DNA of 64,000 nt from Circinella umbellata (GCA_025093555.1 JAIWNF010000060.1:124001-188000); one strand, 5' to 3'; numbered from the stretch's first letter, positions 13,865-25,752 are shown. Numbers and translations: made by a program. Notes: generated by a model from the letters alone, not told the origin.

Positions 13865-15605
13865 GCTTTTTTTTTTTGTATGGTTACAATAATGACGGGT
13901 GATCAACAATGTCACTCATGCAAGTAAACATAATAAAGATAAACAGTATGGGAACATGCGTTTAATTACCTTGTTTGGCGTTTATGACTTGCGTCAGCAA
14001 CAAATTGACAGCACGGCAAGATGCAGTTTTATGGACTTTTGCCATGGAAAGGAAAAAAAGAAAAACTATTACTACTCTTATTATTACGGAGTGAATTATG
14101 GATTTTCTGGGGGGGGGAGGGAAAAGAGAAGAAAGAGAGAGGAGGGTTATTTTTCAATGCTGTGTGATGTTATGTATGTATGCATGTATATGTGTCTATG
14201 TTTATAATGAGTTTATGGGGGGGGGAGGAGGAGGATTGTGGAAATGAATTAACAAGTTAAAGGTGGGTGGGGGGTGGAGAGGGGGGGTAAAGAGAGAAAG
14301 AGAAGGTGAGTTATTTTACTATTTTATAATTAGCCTTAACATAATGACGATAAAGTTATCGGACAATGAAAATTCTATATGTGTTGGGTGTGATGTTCTG
14401 TCAATAAATTTTTTTTTTCTTGCACCGTGCACAGAGCACCTTTTTATTATTATAATAGGTTTTTAAAAATAATCCAGATAGTCATTATTTTAGTCACATA
14501 AAAAAATAATTGTAATAATAAGAATAATAATAGTTAGCTTAGAAACAAATTTCGGGTTTGACGACTTTAAACCCTGCAAGTGAATTGATCGACCAACTAT
14601 TTTCTTCTCAGCCAAATAAATCCCAAAAGTCTTTTTAGGTAAAATGTTGGATTTAACCCTTAACCTATCGCGCGAATAAACATAAAAGAAATAAGTGAGA
14701 TTATAAATGAAATTTGAGAATCATTATCTCTTCTTTTTTTTTTTGCATAACATCACTACGTATATAAGACTAATAATAAACTTTTTTATACTTAACACAT
14801 GTTTTTTTTTACTATTGTAAATACACTTTTTACTCCATCATAAAATTCCCTAATTCTGATCGTACGTACGTAACACTAAAATAGGGTGTTCATCGTATCT
14901 CTAAAACTACTTTAATTTTTTTTCTTAACTTGAGAGAATAAAATCCCAAAATTATAAAGTTTCTTTCTTTCTTTCTTTCTTTTTTTTTTTTGTATAAAAA
15001 TTATGTCTAGAACTTTTTTTATTAAGGAGTTTTAATTAGTAAAAGGTTTTATATATATCATGATCTTTACAGCAGAAAAAAGAAAATCACGGAACGGAGT
15101 TAAGGACGCAGGAGAAAGCGTAAGGTGTGGGTTAATGCATGAATATTTTTCTCTAACTCACTCCCTGTAAGCAAATTTTATCTATTAATGTCAATTAAAA
15201 ACGTGTCTCACAGACCATGCTTTTAAGAATATCTTTATAGAATTGATTATAATGAAGATTCCAGGATTTCCCCAGTTTTATTTTAGTTATACAAATGCCC
15301 TTTTTTTTTTTTCTAATTATGCATAAAACATTTTAAAAAAAAAATATGCATGTACGCGTGGCCTTTTTTTTTTATAACAATAATAATAATTTCAAGAAAA
15401 AAAGAAAAAACCACATGTTACTCTTATAATAAATTGCGTTGATTATTATTTGATCAATGAATGATCAAATGGTGTAATAGAAAAGGATCAAAGGATTATC
15501 AAATAATATAATATTTGACAGATTAACAAATTTTTTTGTTAACAATAGTTAAGTATCTAATGTGATACAAAATGTAAAATGCTTTCTCTTTCTCATTTAC
15601 TCATT

Positions 15606-15637
<32 letters not shown>

Positions 15638-16011
15638 CCCCACCCTTTTTTGTCATACATAATTCTACTAACAAGTTTCAATGATATAATCAAAAAAGAG
15701 TTTTTGGTTTTCCGATGTATCTCCTTTTAGAAACTGATTACCGTTCATAACTTAAAATGTTGTATCACTCACATTGTTCTTTTTTTTTTTGCCACGCAAG
15801 ACACATAGAAACGCCTCATCTTCTTGCTTCTAGGGAAACTTATTTCCATTTCATCTTCTCTTTCCACCCCCCCACACACGCACACACACACACCCCTAAG
15901 AAAAATTAACGTGGGTTAAATGATTATTTAGAAGGGACATATATATATATATATAAATAAATTTCTATTTTTTTTTTATTACATGCAGAAAATAATAATA
16001 ATAATAATAAT
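12259..16011. other. Intergenic region with microsatellites
   Basis: About 3.75 kb upstream of the C2H2 gene and downstream of MRP51. Contents: (AT)n tracts near 12416-12432 and 12637-12652, a (CAA)n tract near 13187-13207, (TA)n at 13497-13523, (TAA)n at about 13817-13864, G-runs near 14110 and 14215-14290, and (CT)n near 15610-15636. Open frames at 13410-14466 simply translate these tracts. No gene is supported. Confidence 0.5.
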
Positions 16012-16971
16012 TTATTTTTTATCTGTAACTAATCGAGACATCATTTCCATTAAAGCAGCATGATTTGGATTAGGATCAAATTCTTGTTCATTTTCATCAT
16101 TAATTCCACTATTTGAAGTTAAGAACATATCCTCTGCTCGCATCGATCGGAATGGATTATTATTATTATTATCTTGCTGTACTTGTTGATTTGGTGATGA
16201 TTTTTCTTGATAACGTGAATTGATCAAAGATGTGGCTGAAATAGGTTGATGTAAACGTAAAGTAACACGAGGTCTACCTTCTTTATCAAATCCAGCATGT
16301 TGAACATAAAATGTACGTACGGAACGATCTCCCGTTCTTTTAATATTTAATGCCATACGTTTAGGTAAAAATGCAATAACACCACCTACACCAACAGCAT
16401 AACCTCCTTCAACTGAACCCAAAATACGACCTTGCACTGGATATCCCATGTCTGATTGTTGATAATCACTATATGTAGGTCCAACTTTATTTTCTCCTTG
16501 TGATGACGATATTACCTCTTGCTTATTATAATTATTATCAAATGTTGCACCTAAAAATTCAAATACTTGGTCTTGTACCAAATCATTGGATTTTAATTTT
16601 TCATGGAATTCAGTTGCTTTTTTGCTGGCTTGTTTAATAAATTGTTTAAATTGAGCGGGTGTCATGGAACTAATGTTGTATTCTTTTTGTTCATTACGTG
16701 GTAAAGGTCGTTTACTGAGTGGGAAGTTCTCTTTCCATCGTCGAATAAATAAAACTTGAGAACTACCCGATTGCCACGGTGTTTGATGTTCATTGGTATC
16801 AAGGTCAGTGACTGTAATATAAGGTGTTCGAATGACAGAAGGTAAATTACGTTTCAAACCCCATTCTCCTCCTCTTTTACAATTTTTTGAAGTAGTATAA
16901 ACTTGTGCAAGTTTTCGATCGAAACTAGCGAGTCGTGAATTACGTAATGCACTTGCAAATGTCTTGTCCAT
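16012..16971 (-). CDS. MRP51: Mitochondrial small-subunit ribosomal protein bS1m (MRP51 family)
   Basis: A 319-residue single-exon protein. The N-terminal block has the signature of the fungal Mrp51 family: ALRNSRLASFDRKLAQVYTT, then KRGGEWGLKRNLPSVIRTPY and ITVTDLDTNEHQTPWQSGSS. The middle has FLGATFDNNY and a later Gly-rich segment (GYPVQGRILGSVEGGYAVGVGG) followed by AFLPKRM, like an S1/OB-type repeat remnant. The C-terminal 80 residues are Asn/Gln-rich and probably disordered. Yeast Mrp51 is of similar length (about 344) and belongs to the mitochondrial 37S subunit, where it helps translate mitochondrial mRNAs through their leaders. The start is the first ATG; the N-terminus is rich in Arg/Ser with few acids, consistent with mitochondrial import. 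It stands alone, about 3.7 kb from any other gene. Confidence 0.88.
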   Translation of the reverse strand: MDKTFASALRNSRLASFDRKLAQVYTTSKNCKRGGEWGLKRNLPSVIRTPYITVTDLDTNEHQTPWQSGSSQVLFIRRWKENFPLSKRPLPRNEQKEYNISSMTPAQFKQFIKQASKKATEFHEKLKSNDLVQDQVFEFLGATFDNNYNKQEVISSSQGENKVGPTYSDYQQSDMGYPVQGRILGSVEGGYAVGVGGVIAFLPKRMALNIKRTGDRSVRTFYVQHAGFDKEGRPRVTLRLHQPISATSLINSRYQEKSSPNQQVQQDNNNNNPFRSMRAEDMFLTSNSGINDENEQEFDPNPNHAALMEMMSRLVTDKK

Positions 16972-19900
16972 TATTTATATAGAGTGTGTGTGTGTGTTCT
17001 TTTCCTTTGGGTGTATGGGTGTATGTGGGTTGGTGGTTTGGGTGGGGGTGGGGGGAGCCTTGTTTTTTTTTGTATAATAATATATTTCTTAAACTCCACC
17101 CAACCGTAATTTCTTCTCCTAATAAAAAAAATATCAACTTTCAGGGCCCTTTTTTTTTTTTTAAAAAACAAGCCTCCAATTGTTTTTGACCTCCGATCCA
17201 ATGCCCAAACCTTTTGAACCTTGGATTAAATATTTTATGCCCGTTTATTTTAAAAAGATCCAGAACTTTTGGCTCCTAAAAGAAAAAAAATGGTTATTCT
17301 CTTACAAATAAATATGCACAGAGATTTACAATCACAAAGCTTATTTCTTATAATTTCATAAATGGAGAATTGACACGCCCTTTTTTATTGTATCCCTATG
17401 ATTTACACAGACACAAGAATAACTTTACCAACTAATTCCAACCCCCCCCTCCTCACTTTTCTCTCTCTCTCTCTCTCTCTCTGACTTTCTTCACCACGGA
17501 TCGACAACATAATAAACATTTTTTAAAGTGAAATTGTTGACAGAAGGGGAGGGGGAAAGGGAGAAACTTTGTAGTTAGTGGTGAGGGCTAAGGGGGGGGG
17601 GAAGGAGAGAGAGAGATGTATGTATATAATACTACTAAAAACCAACTTCTTTTTCTTCTTCTTCTTATATATATGGCAAAATTTCCATATTACGTATATT
17701 AAACTATGGATCTAACGCCAAATCAGTTAAATCACAAGAAAATAAATCCCTATCTTTTATCTATTTTGTAAAGTTGTTATGTAATAATTATATAATCTTA
17801 CTTACAACTACCAGTTTTACGTATGAGGGTATAAAAAAAAGAATGTTGACATGTTTTCCCGAGGGTTTTCTTTTTTTTTTCTTAGCTGAATTATAATTCT
17901 TTTCTTTGCTGCGCGTAGCTGAAATAATTATTATATAAAAGAAGATCTTGAATATCAAACGATCTGCGAAATGTATTTTAATGATAACCGATATATGTAT
18001 GTAATAAGTGATAAGATCATGTGTCTTTTCTGGAACGATTGTTATGCAAAATATTATAATTATACTAAAAAAGTGGGGTCATCAAGTTATAATAATATGG
18101 GATTCCCTTCCCCCTTTTATTTAGTCTCTCTACTGTAGTAGTTAGACTTGTATTACTAAAGATGATTCATTTGATACTATTATCAAAAAAAAAAAGATGT
18201 TTTTAACAAGTTGTATGCAGGTATCAAAAAAAGAAAACAGTTTCTTCTTTCTTTTTTCTTTTAACTTTTACCAATAAGCAAAAAAAAAAAGGGAGAATGT
18301 AATAAAAATAGATCCTAATTAGTATTATTTTTAAATAGATGATCACTTTTTAATAAAACGTTATTTTCTCATTCATTCGCATGTGTGTTGTTTCTTTTCT
18401 CACGATAAATATTTATAACTTGTTGTTATGTATATAATAAATTATGACAGGAATGATGTAATATGTTGTGCAACAAACAAACAAGAAGATGTCATTCTAT
18501 TTCAATCTGCACTTAATGAACAATACTTATAATATATTTGGATATATTTATTATAAAACTTTATATTCCTGTTAAAACTATTATTACAAGTTTTTAACGC
18601 CAAGACAAAATAAAAAAAAGTTGAATTGGATTCTTTTAAACAATGATATATTTAAATTAAAACTTAATCTATTTTTTTACATTACATCTACTACATGATT
18701 TATTATACAAGTTTTGATTGCATTGTACTCCAGGTATTACTAATAAACTATATTATAATAATCCCATTCATATATTTAATATATAAGAAAATAAAGTGTA
18801 TGTTTTCTTTTTACATATATACATATCATCACATATTTTCTTTTTTTTAACCTATGTTACTATAAGTCTGTTCATCAAATAATATAAAAAGTTAACCCCG
18901 CACGTGCCCTTAACATTATTGTTCATAATCATATTTTCTTTTTTTTTTGTAATCTCACACAGTTTCAAACATTCCACAAAAAATAAAGAACAATAGCAAT
19001 GAGGTTGCAGAAAAGTGTCATTTACCATTTACTATAATTTTTTTTTTACGTATCGAGCGCTATATTATTAATGTCAGGCATTGTTCTTTTCTTTAATTAA
19101 TAAAGTAATAATAATCAGAATGATGTACTCAAAATAAAAATAAAGAGTCGTTTGGTTACTCTTGTCTATCGTAACGACCAATCAAAGATATTCTTCAACT
19201 GTTGGGTTTAATGAGAGTTCTATTTTAAATGTATCAAATTATATCTTTGAATTGCTTTAAATCATGCATATGTTCAATTGAGCTAAAAATAAAATACCTA
19301 CTCATCAAAGTTTTGAATACTTTTTATTTTTAAAGCAAAATCATGAAATCTATTTAATATAAATAACTATAATGATTTACGTTGCATTATATGTACTATT
19401 TTTCGGGTTAATTGTTTTAATGTCGAATAACATAAGACTAATAAGTTTTTTGTTTACTTATGAATCGATCCTAACGGAAAGAAGGAAAAAAAAACGTGCT
19501 ATTTCATTATAGTATATCATTTCAAATATCTATCTATTCTCTCGTGAGATAATATAATAATTTTTGTCTGATCGACCTCAATTTTTTTTTTTTTTAGTTC
19601 TATGCTCATTTCAATGTAAAAGCAGTTAATAAAAAAGATGTAATTCGCCAAACAAATGAGTAAAACAAATTCTTTATAGGAGAGAAATTAATAAAATGGC
19701 ACTTTTATCAAAAGTGACTTGGGTTTATCTTTTGGGTTTATATTATTATTACAAAGCATGAATTCACGAGATTTTATGATACATACATTTCATGCACTTT
19801 TATATGAGAGGACAACAAATGTTATAAAATTAGGAGTGTGTCATTCCTTATCCCCCCCGCCCTCCTGATACCCCTTGATACATTGAAGACCTTATTTGTA

Positions 19901-20639
19901 TTAGTTCATACAAATGAATGTTGCTCAAAATAAGGGATCTGCAACATTTTTTGGAGGAGTTGATCCAATAGGTTGGGTTGACGCAAAAAAAAAAACATTA
20001 CGTAGGTGAACCTCATTTTCTTAACCAAGTTAAGTTATGAAAAGAGAGTAATCATGTAAATCTGAGGAATACTCTTTGTGCAAGCACAAAAAATATTATT
20101 CTCATTTTTTAAGCAATCTCTTATTTTAGTACATTGTATGTAACAGTAATACTCTTGTGGATAATGAGATGCTTCTTTCTCTTCTTCTTCTTCTTGTTTT
20201 CCAAAATACGTAAGAGCATAATTTTGTTTTGGATAACTGCAGAATTCATCATTCTCAGTTTGTAAACTGATGTAATAACAAGAAGAGGCTATAATCCACT
20301 CTTCATGCCACCTTACTCCCGTTTCGGGAATTCAAAAATGTTGTGTGGGTATAAGAAAATTCATATGTTTAATTTCAACAACAAATGTATAATATTTTAA
20401 ATAAGAATAATTTATTTATTGAACTATATAGATAAGATAAGCTCTCTCTCTCTTTCTCTCTCTATCTCAAGAATTACTCATACCTTGCGTAATTCAATTT
20501 GTGCAATCATGCATCTGTTAGTAAATGTTACTAGAAACGAGATTTTAATCTAGGAAAAATCAATAAAGAAAAGTACATATTTTAATTCTTCAAAGAAAAA
20601 AAAATAATTTCCTGATATAAGTTAAAGCAATAAACATTC
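16972..20639. other. Intergenic region at the edge of the transposon island
   Basis: About 3.7 kb with no supported gene. It contains (GT)n near 16985-16998, (CT)n at 17461-17481, G-runs near 17590 and many A/T tracts. From about 20,000 onward the homopolymer density falls and sequence typical of decayed transposons begins; stretches at 20,160-20,340 look like old coding sequence but I could not assign a family. Confidence 0.45.
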
Positions 20640-22056
20640 CTTTTTTTATCATGTTTGTCTAAAGTATCCATGACAACATCCATAAATTTCACAATATGGT
20701 ATGCAGTTGTGTCTTTTGGGAGCTTTTTGGTCTTATCCACAACCTGCGTGTTGGCTTATTTGCAGGCTGGGAGAACTCTTTTTCAACTTTGGGCCACATC
20801 GCTTTTTCTCAATGGTTCAACCTTAGAGAAGTCAAATCACACCAAATGGAGATATACAACCGATGATGCTTGTGTTTACACCTTTCTGTGTATGTACTTG
20901 AACCACTGCGGGGTCACCTTTTTTTCACCATGCACGTCCTCTAATCAGTTGGGTATGAAATTCAGCTTCATTGACAAACACACAGTTAGTTTAAGATCCA
21001 CTCCATTTGCTTTCCACTGTGTAAGAGTATCAAAGCGCAGCTGAAGCATCCTTGGCGCGTCTTTTTCTGCTGTATATTTTGTTGCTTGCTTCAAAGATAA
21101 TGCACACTTCTCTCGGATATGCTTATAGAGCCCAGGGATTGAAATTTCAAGCCCGGAAAATGCTTCACAAAGTTGAATCCTCGCCTGTTCAAGTACTATG
21201 GAGGGGTTTTGATCGAAAAGCTAGATCAAAAATTCCGAGTGAATTGGGTGAAGCTTTTTTTTTTTTGCTCTGTTTTGTGATTTTCTTAGATTATTTCCAG
21301 GTAGAACCGTGCCGTCACTTGAGTTGAATTCATTGATCCATTCATATTCAGTACTTCTAGGTATACCACATTACGCAGCAGCTTTTGGAATTGACAACCC
21401 TTCCTTCTTGTTTCAAGCGTATAAATCGCTCTATTTGGTCTTGTCCATATTTTTTTTATACCTCTTTATGTTATGAATAGAAATAACCTGTATTTCTTCA
21501 GAAATACAATTATTTCAATGTTTCCATACTCAATGGCAGTACTTTTGAAATCCATCTCGTCATTACTGTCGGCATAACCGTGAGCATCGGTTTCTGGTTG
21601 GGAGTTAATAAAGTACATAGTTGTGCTTTCAAGCTTACAAAAAAGTTTTTATTGAAAAGCCAGGAACAACTCTTGTCCCAAAAAATAAAGGTCTGAAATA
21701 AAATTTGTGTATTCTACTTTTCAGCTTACACGTCATAACTTTTTGGTCCCTGATGTACGTTAACTTTATAAATGTATAAACTATTGGCTATTTATTTATA
21801 TAACTGTTAATAAAAAGATAAACTATAATGTATAAAATAAGGATAAAACTTACTATTCTCGTAGATAAAATAAAGTAAAGAAAAGTGGGACGGGGAGAGT
21901 CAAAGTACAAGATTAAAGAATACAACAAAGTTACACATATGAGAAAATTTATAATCTAGGAGAAAACGCAATAATTGATTTTTACCGCTACATCATCCCC
22001 CTAATTCTTTATTTTTTTTTTCAGACCTAGATCTTTTTTTGGCGAAAATTTCGACA
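20640..22056 (-). mobile_element. Degenerate Tc1/mariner-like transposon, copy 1
   Basis: Minus-strand translation gives scattered pieces of a Tc1-type transposase. The N-terminal helix-turn-helix lies near 21,340-21,470 (IERFIRLKQE), and the catalytic region near 20,655-21,060 has FVNEAEFHTQLIRGRAW followed by a VHTQKGVN segment and, further on, KLPKDTTAYHIVKFMDVVMD. The usual Asp before Glu-Ala is Asn here, so the first catalytic Asp appears lost, and several frameshifts and stops break the frame. The right end (about 22,003-22,056) matches the end of the second Tc1-like copy at 60,064-60,120 in inverted orientation, including GGCGAAAATTTC, and is followed by a TA dinucleotide. Non-functional. 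Confidence 0.75.
21757..21996. repeat. Insertion of ~240 bp inside the Tc1-like terminal region
   Basis: In the second Tc1-like copy (60,064-60,165) the sequence ending TTTTTGGTCC is followed at once by ACCTAATTCTTA (read on the same strand as here). In copy 1 the two parts are separated by about 240 bases bounded by TGATGTA and TACATCA. This looks like a small non-autonomous element with short inverted ends. No coding capacity. The exact borders are uncertain by a few bases. Confidence 0.45.
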
Positions 22057-22058
22057 TA

Positions 22059-23418
22059 TTGGTGATTAACAATCGCAAACGTGAATATTCGTCGTCACCA
22101 TCATCATCTCAGACAACCCAAGAGAAGCAGTGTCGTGGTTTGCAGCGGCAACACTCTTTCCGCCGGGAGCACTTGGCAAACGCATGTCGTGCTTTTGCTC
22201 AATGCACAAGCCGGTCAACCAGAAATCAGTAAGTGGTCAATTCTAGATTTGCAACATTATTATGCGGTTGCTTAAAAAAAATAAATTTAATAGATTGTAC
22301 GCGTTTTTGGAAAAGCCGAAGAACTTGGATGTCAATCACTGGAATACGCTCGTCATGTATATTAACAGCCGCCTTTCAACTCCTTGTCTAACAAAAGCCG
22401 AAAAAAAAGTGGTTACTGCCATTTGCCAGTGCCAAACCGTTGGAGATTTGGACCATTGCCGAGCTCAACTATTTTCTCCGAATGAGGAGTCCAAAGGAGT
22501 TCGTTTCGCTCGAGGTGCTCTGAACCAAATGTAATGCATATTGTTTATTCATTGATTGGGATCCCATAACTCTCAAAAGCTAATTTCATTTGACAGTATG
22601 GAACTAGATTATACAGGTAACATCGGGAAAAAGAAGGTGCATGAAGACTGGTTTAGAATCAACATTCTTTCACATATATTCGATTCCGTTTTTCTCTACA
22701 GCCAGTCTCTCGATTCTCTTAGGTAAATATAAATATGACGAATCTCATAGATTATATACTAATCCACAGTGCAGATCAGAATGCATACCACTTCACCAGG
22801 CATATCAACTTGAAACAAACCGTATCGATTGTATAATCACGGGGAAATCTTATAACGTACTCTTTGTTGAAGAAAAGCCACCAGGAACTTCGAAGTCATT
22901 GATTCAAAAGGACTTTCGCAAATGTAACGAGCTCCGCCTCACGCATATCAAGTATTTGGAAGAGAGGGTACCACCCATTTTCCATCAGCACTTGGAGAGT
23001 CTCAGTATTAACTGGAGTAACTATACCGCTGTTCTACGGGGTACCAGATCTATAGAATACAGTAGCAATAAGGCTCATCAAGCTAAATTATACTATCATT
23101 ACGGACGCGACACGTGGGTTATTCCTTCTAATCTGTCATCCAGACCTGATATAGTATATCTTGCCAAGAAGTGTATTTCGAGCACACTAAAATTGAAGGT
23201 ACGACATGGATAATTTTTTATAAAACCAAAGTAAACTGCAGATAATTTCCATACTTGATTCCTAACTAAAATTTTAGAGCATTCTTGAACACAATTTAAA
23301 AAAATTGGACCTTATTGTGGAACATGAGGAAAAAGACATAGACCATTCAACAACGCTGAAAACACTTTTGCAGCTGGATGATAGATTGGACCAACATTAC
23401 TTGTTTAACTATTCGTGA
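22059..23418 (+). pseudogene. PD-(D/E)XK nuclease-like gene, copy 1, 5'-truncated
   Basis: Five exons: ..22228, 22294-22530, 22597-22722, 22775-23198 and 23278-23418. Splice sites are GT-AG and phases agree, and no stop breaks the frame. There is no ATG at the 5' end because the coding sequence runs straight out of a Tc1-like terminus; the gene's true start is lost. Conserved blocks shared with copies at 51.8-53.0 kb and 59.7-60.1 kb: AQLFSPNEESKGVRFA...ALNQM, SECIPLHQAYQLETNRID, and SYNVLFVEEKPPG followed by a helix LIQKDFRKC. The last looks like a PD-(D/E)XK core: Asp in RIDCII, Glu-x-Lys in VEEK, then the helix. The function is inferred from this pattern alone; I know no named family. A truncated LINE lies directly downstream. 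Confidence 0.6.
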
Positions 23419-23419
23419 C

Positions 23420-24450
23420 TTTCCCCTTTCTTGTATTATTGCCAAAGGTCACGATATATCTCATCAAGAGTTCTTACACCATCAACAATTGTGGCACGAA
23501 ATATTAGTAAAAGATGCCTTTCAGTACAACGTACCAACACAACAGCTACATCGACATAACCCCACAACAACGCAGATGACACCGGCATTGAGTAAACGAT
23601 TGTTTTGACCTGTTGGATGCCAGCAAATATGTTTTGACACACGATTTTTCTTGCCTAATTAACTCATCATCTACTACGCTTCCTATCCAGCAACCCACAA
23701 CACTATTTATATCTGCACAATTTCTTAATAAAATTCCAATTATTAATATTACTACCAAACTATATCGCGCACAATTCTTACCACTCTTCAATCAGTTGCC
23801 TGATTGGTATTCCCATACTTCTAAAGCAAAATGGAAAACCTTTTGGAATAGCTCTTTTCCGCATAGAGCACACACAATCTGGTGGCGCATATTGCATCAA
23901 AAACTATCTTGTAAACAACGCCTCTATCAACTGATACCACATATATTTACGACACCTACCTATGTTTTCTGTGAATCAACTGATACACCGAAGCACTTTG
24001 TGTGGGAATGTTCTATCAAACAATCGGTCTGGCAAAGCATTGCATCTCGCTATTTGATCTCTCCTCATGAGCTCACCATTGATCACATCATCTCCCTTTC
24101 ACTGCCTGGTTTATTAGTACGTCCTGAATTCAACCTTACGTTTTTCGACATTATTGCCATCACTCTGTTACAAATTTGGTCTGCTCATTGGCAATTTGTC
24201 TTTCATCAAACAACCTTCTGGTCAACCGGTGTCATAGCCAAAACAATTCTTCACCTACGTAAAATCCATTTGGAACAACAACACGCATTCAGCCTGCATG
24301 TTTAGTTAATTATATTCCTACATTATTTCTTTAATAACTTGGTTTTTTTTCTTATCTTTAGTACTTAGTTAACGTATAGAATATCTTTCATCACATCTCT
24401 AATTTTGGGATAATAAATTTTCTTCTACAAAAAAATAAAATAAATAATCT
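23420..24450 (+). mobile_element. 5'-truncated LINE (non-LTR retrotransposon) 3' end
   Basis: Only the C-terminal part of a reverse-transcriptase polyprotein remains. A first frame (to about 23,605) reads ISHQEFLHHQQLWHEILVKD and ends MTPALSKRLF; a one-base shift then leads into 23,613-24,305. The second part contains a reverse-transcriptase zinc-binding region: IWWRILHQKLSCKQRLYQLI, then a Cys/His block (VFCESTDTPKHFVWEC). No RT catalytic core or endonuclease is present, so it is a dead-on-arrival 5' truncation typical of LINE insertion. The 3' end is probably the A-rich tract near 24,428-24,450. Confidence 0.75.
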
Positions 24451-24809
24451 TATCATTTGCATAACATAATAAGGATAAAAAAAATCAAGTATACCTTGAT
24501 CTTCAGTTCGTCATCAACTGTAATATCATTGTCGTCCTCTTTAAGAACTGGATTCAAGCGAGAAACATCTTCTGTTTATGCATTGCGATATTGAAGAAGA
24601 AGGAGCTACAATATGTACGATATGAATAGTAAAACTCTTTTATCATAACTTACTGTTACTTTTAGCTATAGCGTATTACCTGGTTTATAAGTCGTAAACT
24701 CATTCACAGGTCAGTCAAAGTACTTTAAAAAATGCTATGATATATAGTTTTAAGAAAAAAAAATATTCTTTGGTTCATTTATATGTAATCCTATATTATT
24801 TAATCTATA
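24451..24809. other. Short unassigned stretch
   Basis: About 360 bases with one possible decayed exon on the minus strand (around 24,495-24,575) reading acidic residues (PVLKEDDNDITVDDELKIK) followed by a GT donor-like site. There is no domain and no clear partner exon. Confidence 0.3.
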
Positions 24810-24819
24810 TTATACTTTA

Positions 24820-24908
24820 CGAGCCTTCTTCACCTTCGCACCTTCGTGGGTTGAGCCCCTCCGCTTCGCTTCGTGTCAACCCCTCCGGAGCTGCGGTTTG
24901 GCGGCTCG
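24820..24908. mobile_element. GC-rich 89-bp insert with 10-bp target-site duplication
   Basis: A GC-rich block in very AT-rich surroundings. It begins CGAGCC and ends GGCTCG (6-bp inverted ends) and is flanked on both sides by the direct repeat TTATACTTTA (24,810-24,819 and 24,909-24,918). Internally it has an inverted pair GGGTTGA / TCAACCC and the repeats CCCCTCCG and CTTCGCTTCG, so it can fold into hairpins. It resembles the mobile GC clusters and double-hairpin elements of fungal mitochondrial genomes, but here lies in nuclear DNA. No coding capacity. Confidence 0.7.
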
Positions 24909-25160
24909 TTATACTTTATTTTTATCCATCGTCATTTGATCCTCTCGATGTTCCAATGCGTAAGAATAATAATAGAATTTAAACTTATTAAATATTTATA
25001 CAAGAGAAGGTTAATTAGATACATCTCAGGGATTTTCATTTTCTTTAAAAGCTTGAGAACAGTGAATACCTTGGTTACAGCCAATAAACAGAAGAAGAAA
25101 ACTTTATTACATCCTGTGTCATTTAAATCACAGAATATAAGACTATTTTGAACACATATA

Positions 25161-25268
25161 GGCTGTTCACAAGCAAAATTTTTTGAAAGTTGTACAACAC
25201 ATAAATCCTATTCCCAAAGAAGATTTATGTGTTGTACAACTTTCAAAAAATTTTGCTTGTGAACAGCC
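25161..25268. repeat. Hairpin MITE, 47-bp perfect arms, copy 1
   Basis: Two arms of about 47 bases, starting GGCTGTTCACAAGC, are perfect reverse complements separated by a spacer of about 14 bases. The element is flanked by ATA on both sides (25,158-25,160 and 25,269-25,271), a 3-bp target duplication. A shorter relative with the same ends lies at 43,843-43,904. Three-base duplications are typical of PIF/Harbinger elements, so this may be a Harbinger-type MITE. Confidence 0.8.
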
Positions 25269-25319
25269 ATAAAGTGTAGCTGGATTAATCACATGTACCA
25301 ACACCATGGGAAAAATTAG

Positions 25320-25660
25320 CGATTATCGCAGATATCGCAGAGGAATCGCGGATATCGCAGACACATTTTGAACACAAAAAACCAAAATGGGAAACAAAAT
25401 GAGACTATTCCCAAAAAGAACGAAAAAAAAGTTGTAAAATTAGCAGACAGTGCAAAAGTCGCAGATATCGCAGAAAAATCGCTGATATCGCAGACATATT
25501 TTGAACACAAAAAACCAAAATGGGAAACAAAATGAGACTATTCCCAAAAAGAACGAAAAAAAAGTTGTAAAATTAGCAGACAGTGCAAAAGTCGCAGATA
25601 TCGCAGAAAAATCGCTGATATCGCAGACATATTTTGAACACAAAAAACCAAAATGGGAAT
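25320..25660. repeat. 133-bp tandem repeat at the CACTA left subterminal region
   Basis: A unit of 133 bases repeats about 2.4 times; the landmark TTTTGAACACAAAAAACC-type string recurs at about 25,366, 25,499 and 25,632. Each unit includes one or two CGCAGATATCGCAG-like motifs, also found inverted at 28,497-28,527. These are probably transposase-binding subterminal repeats of the surrounding CACTA-like element. Confidence 0.8.
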
Positions 25661-25752
25661 TAGAAAATGAGTTTATTCCTGAAAAAGATAAGGATGAAAG
25701 ACAAGAAGTGTAGGATTTATACAAAAAAAATAGGAAGCAGAGAAAGAAAAAA

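Noticed and set aside
13410..14466. Possible small genes between the C2H2 gene and MRP51
   Set aside because: They read through (TA)n, (TAA)n and G-run repeats; no motif.
20655..21327. Plus-strand hydrophobic ORFs (129 and 91 codons)
   Set aside because: The minus strand reads recognisable Tc1-type transposase blocks, so these are antisense shadows.
25161..25268. Hairpin considered as a transcription terminator
   Set aside because: A second copy with the same ends and target duplications on both make it a mobile element; bacterial-type terminators do not apply here.
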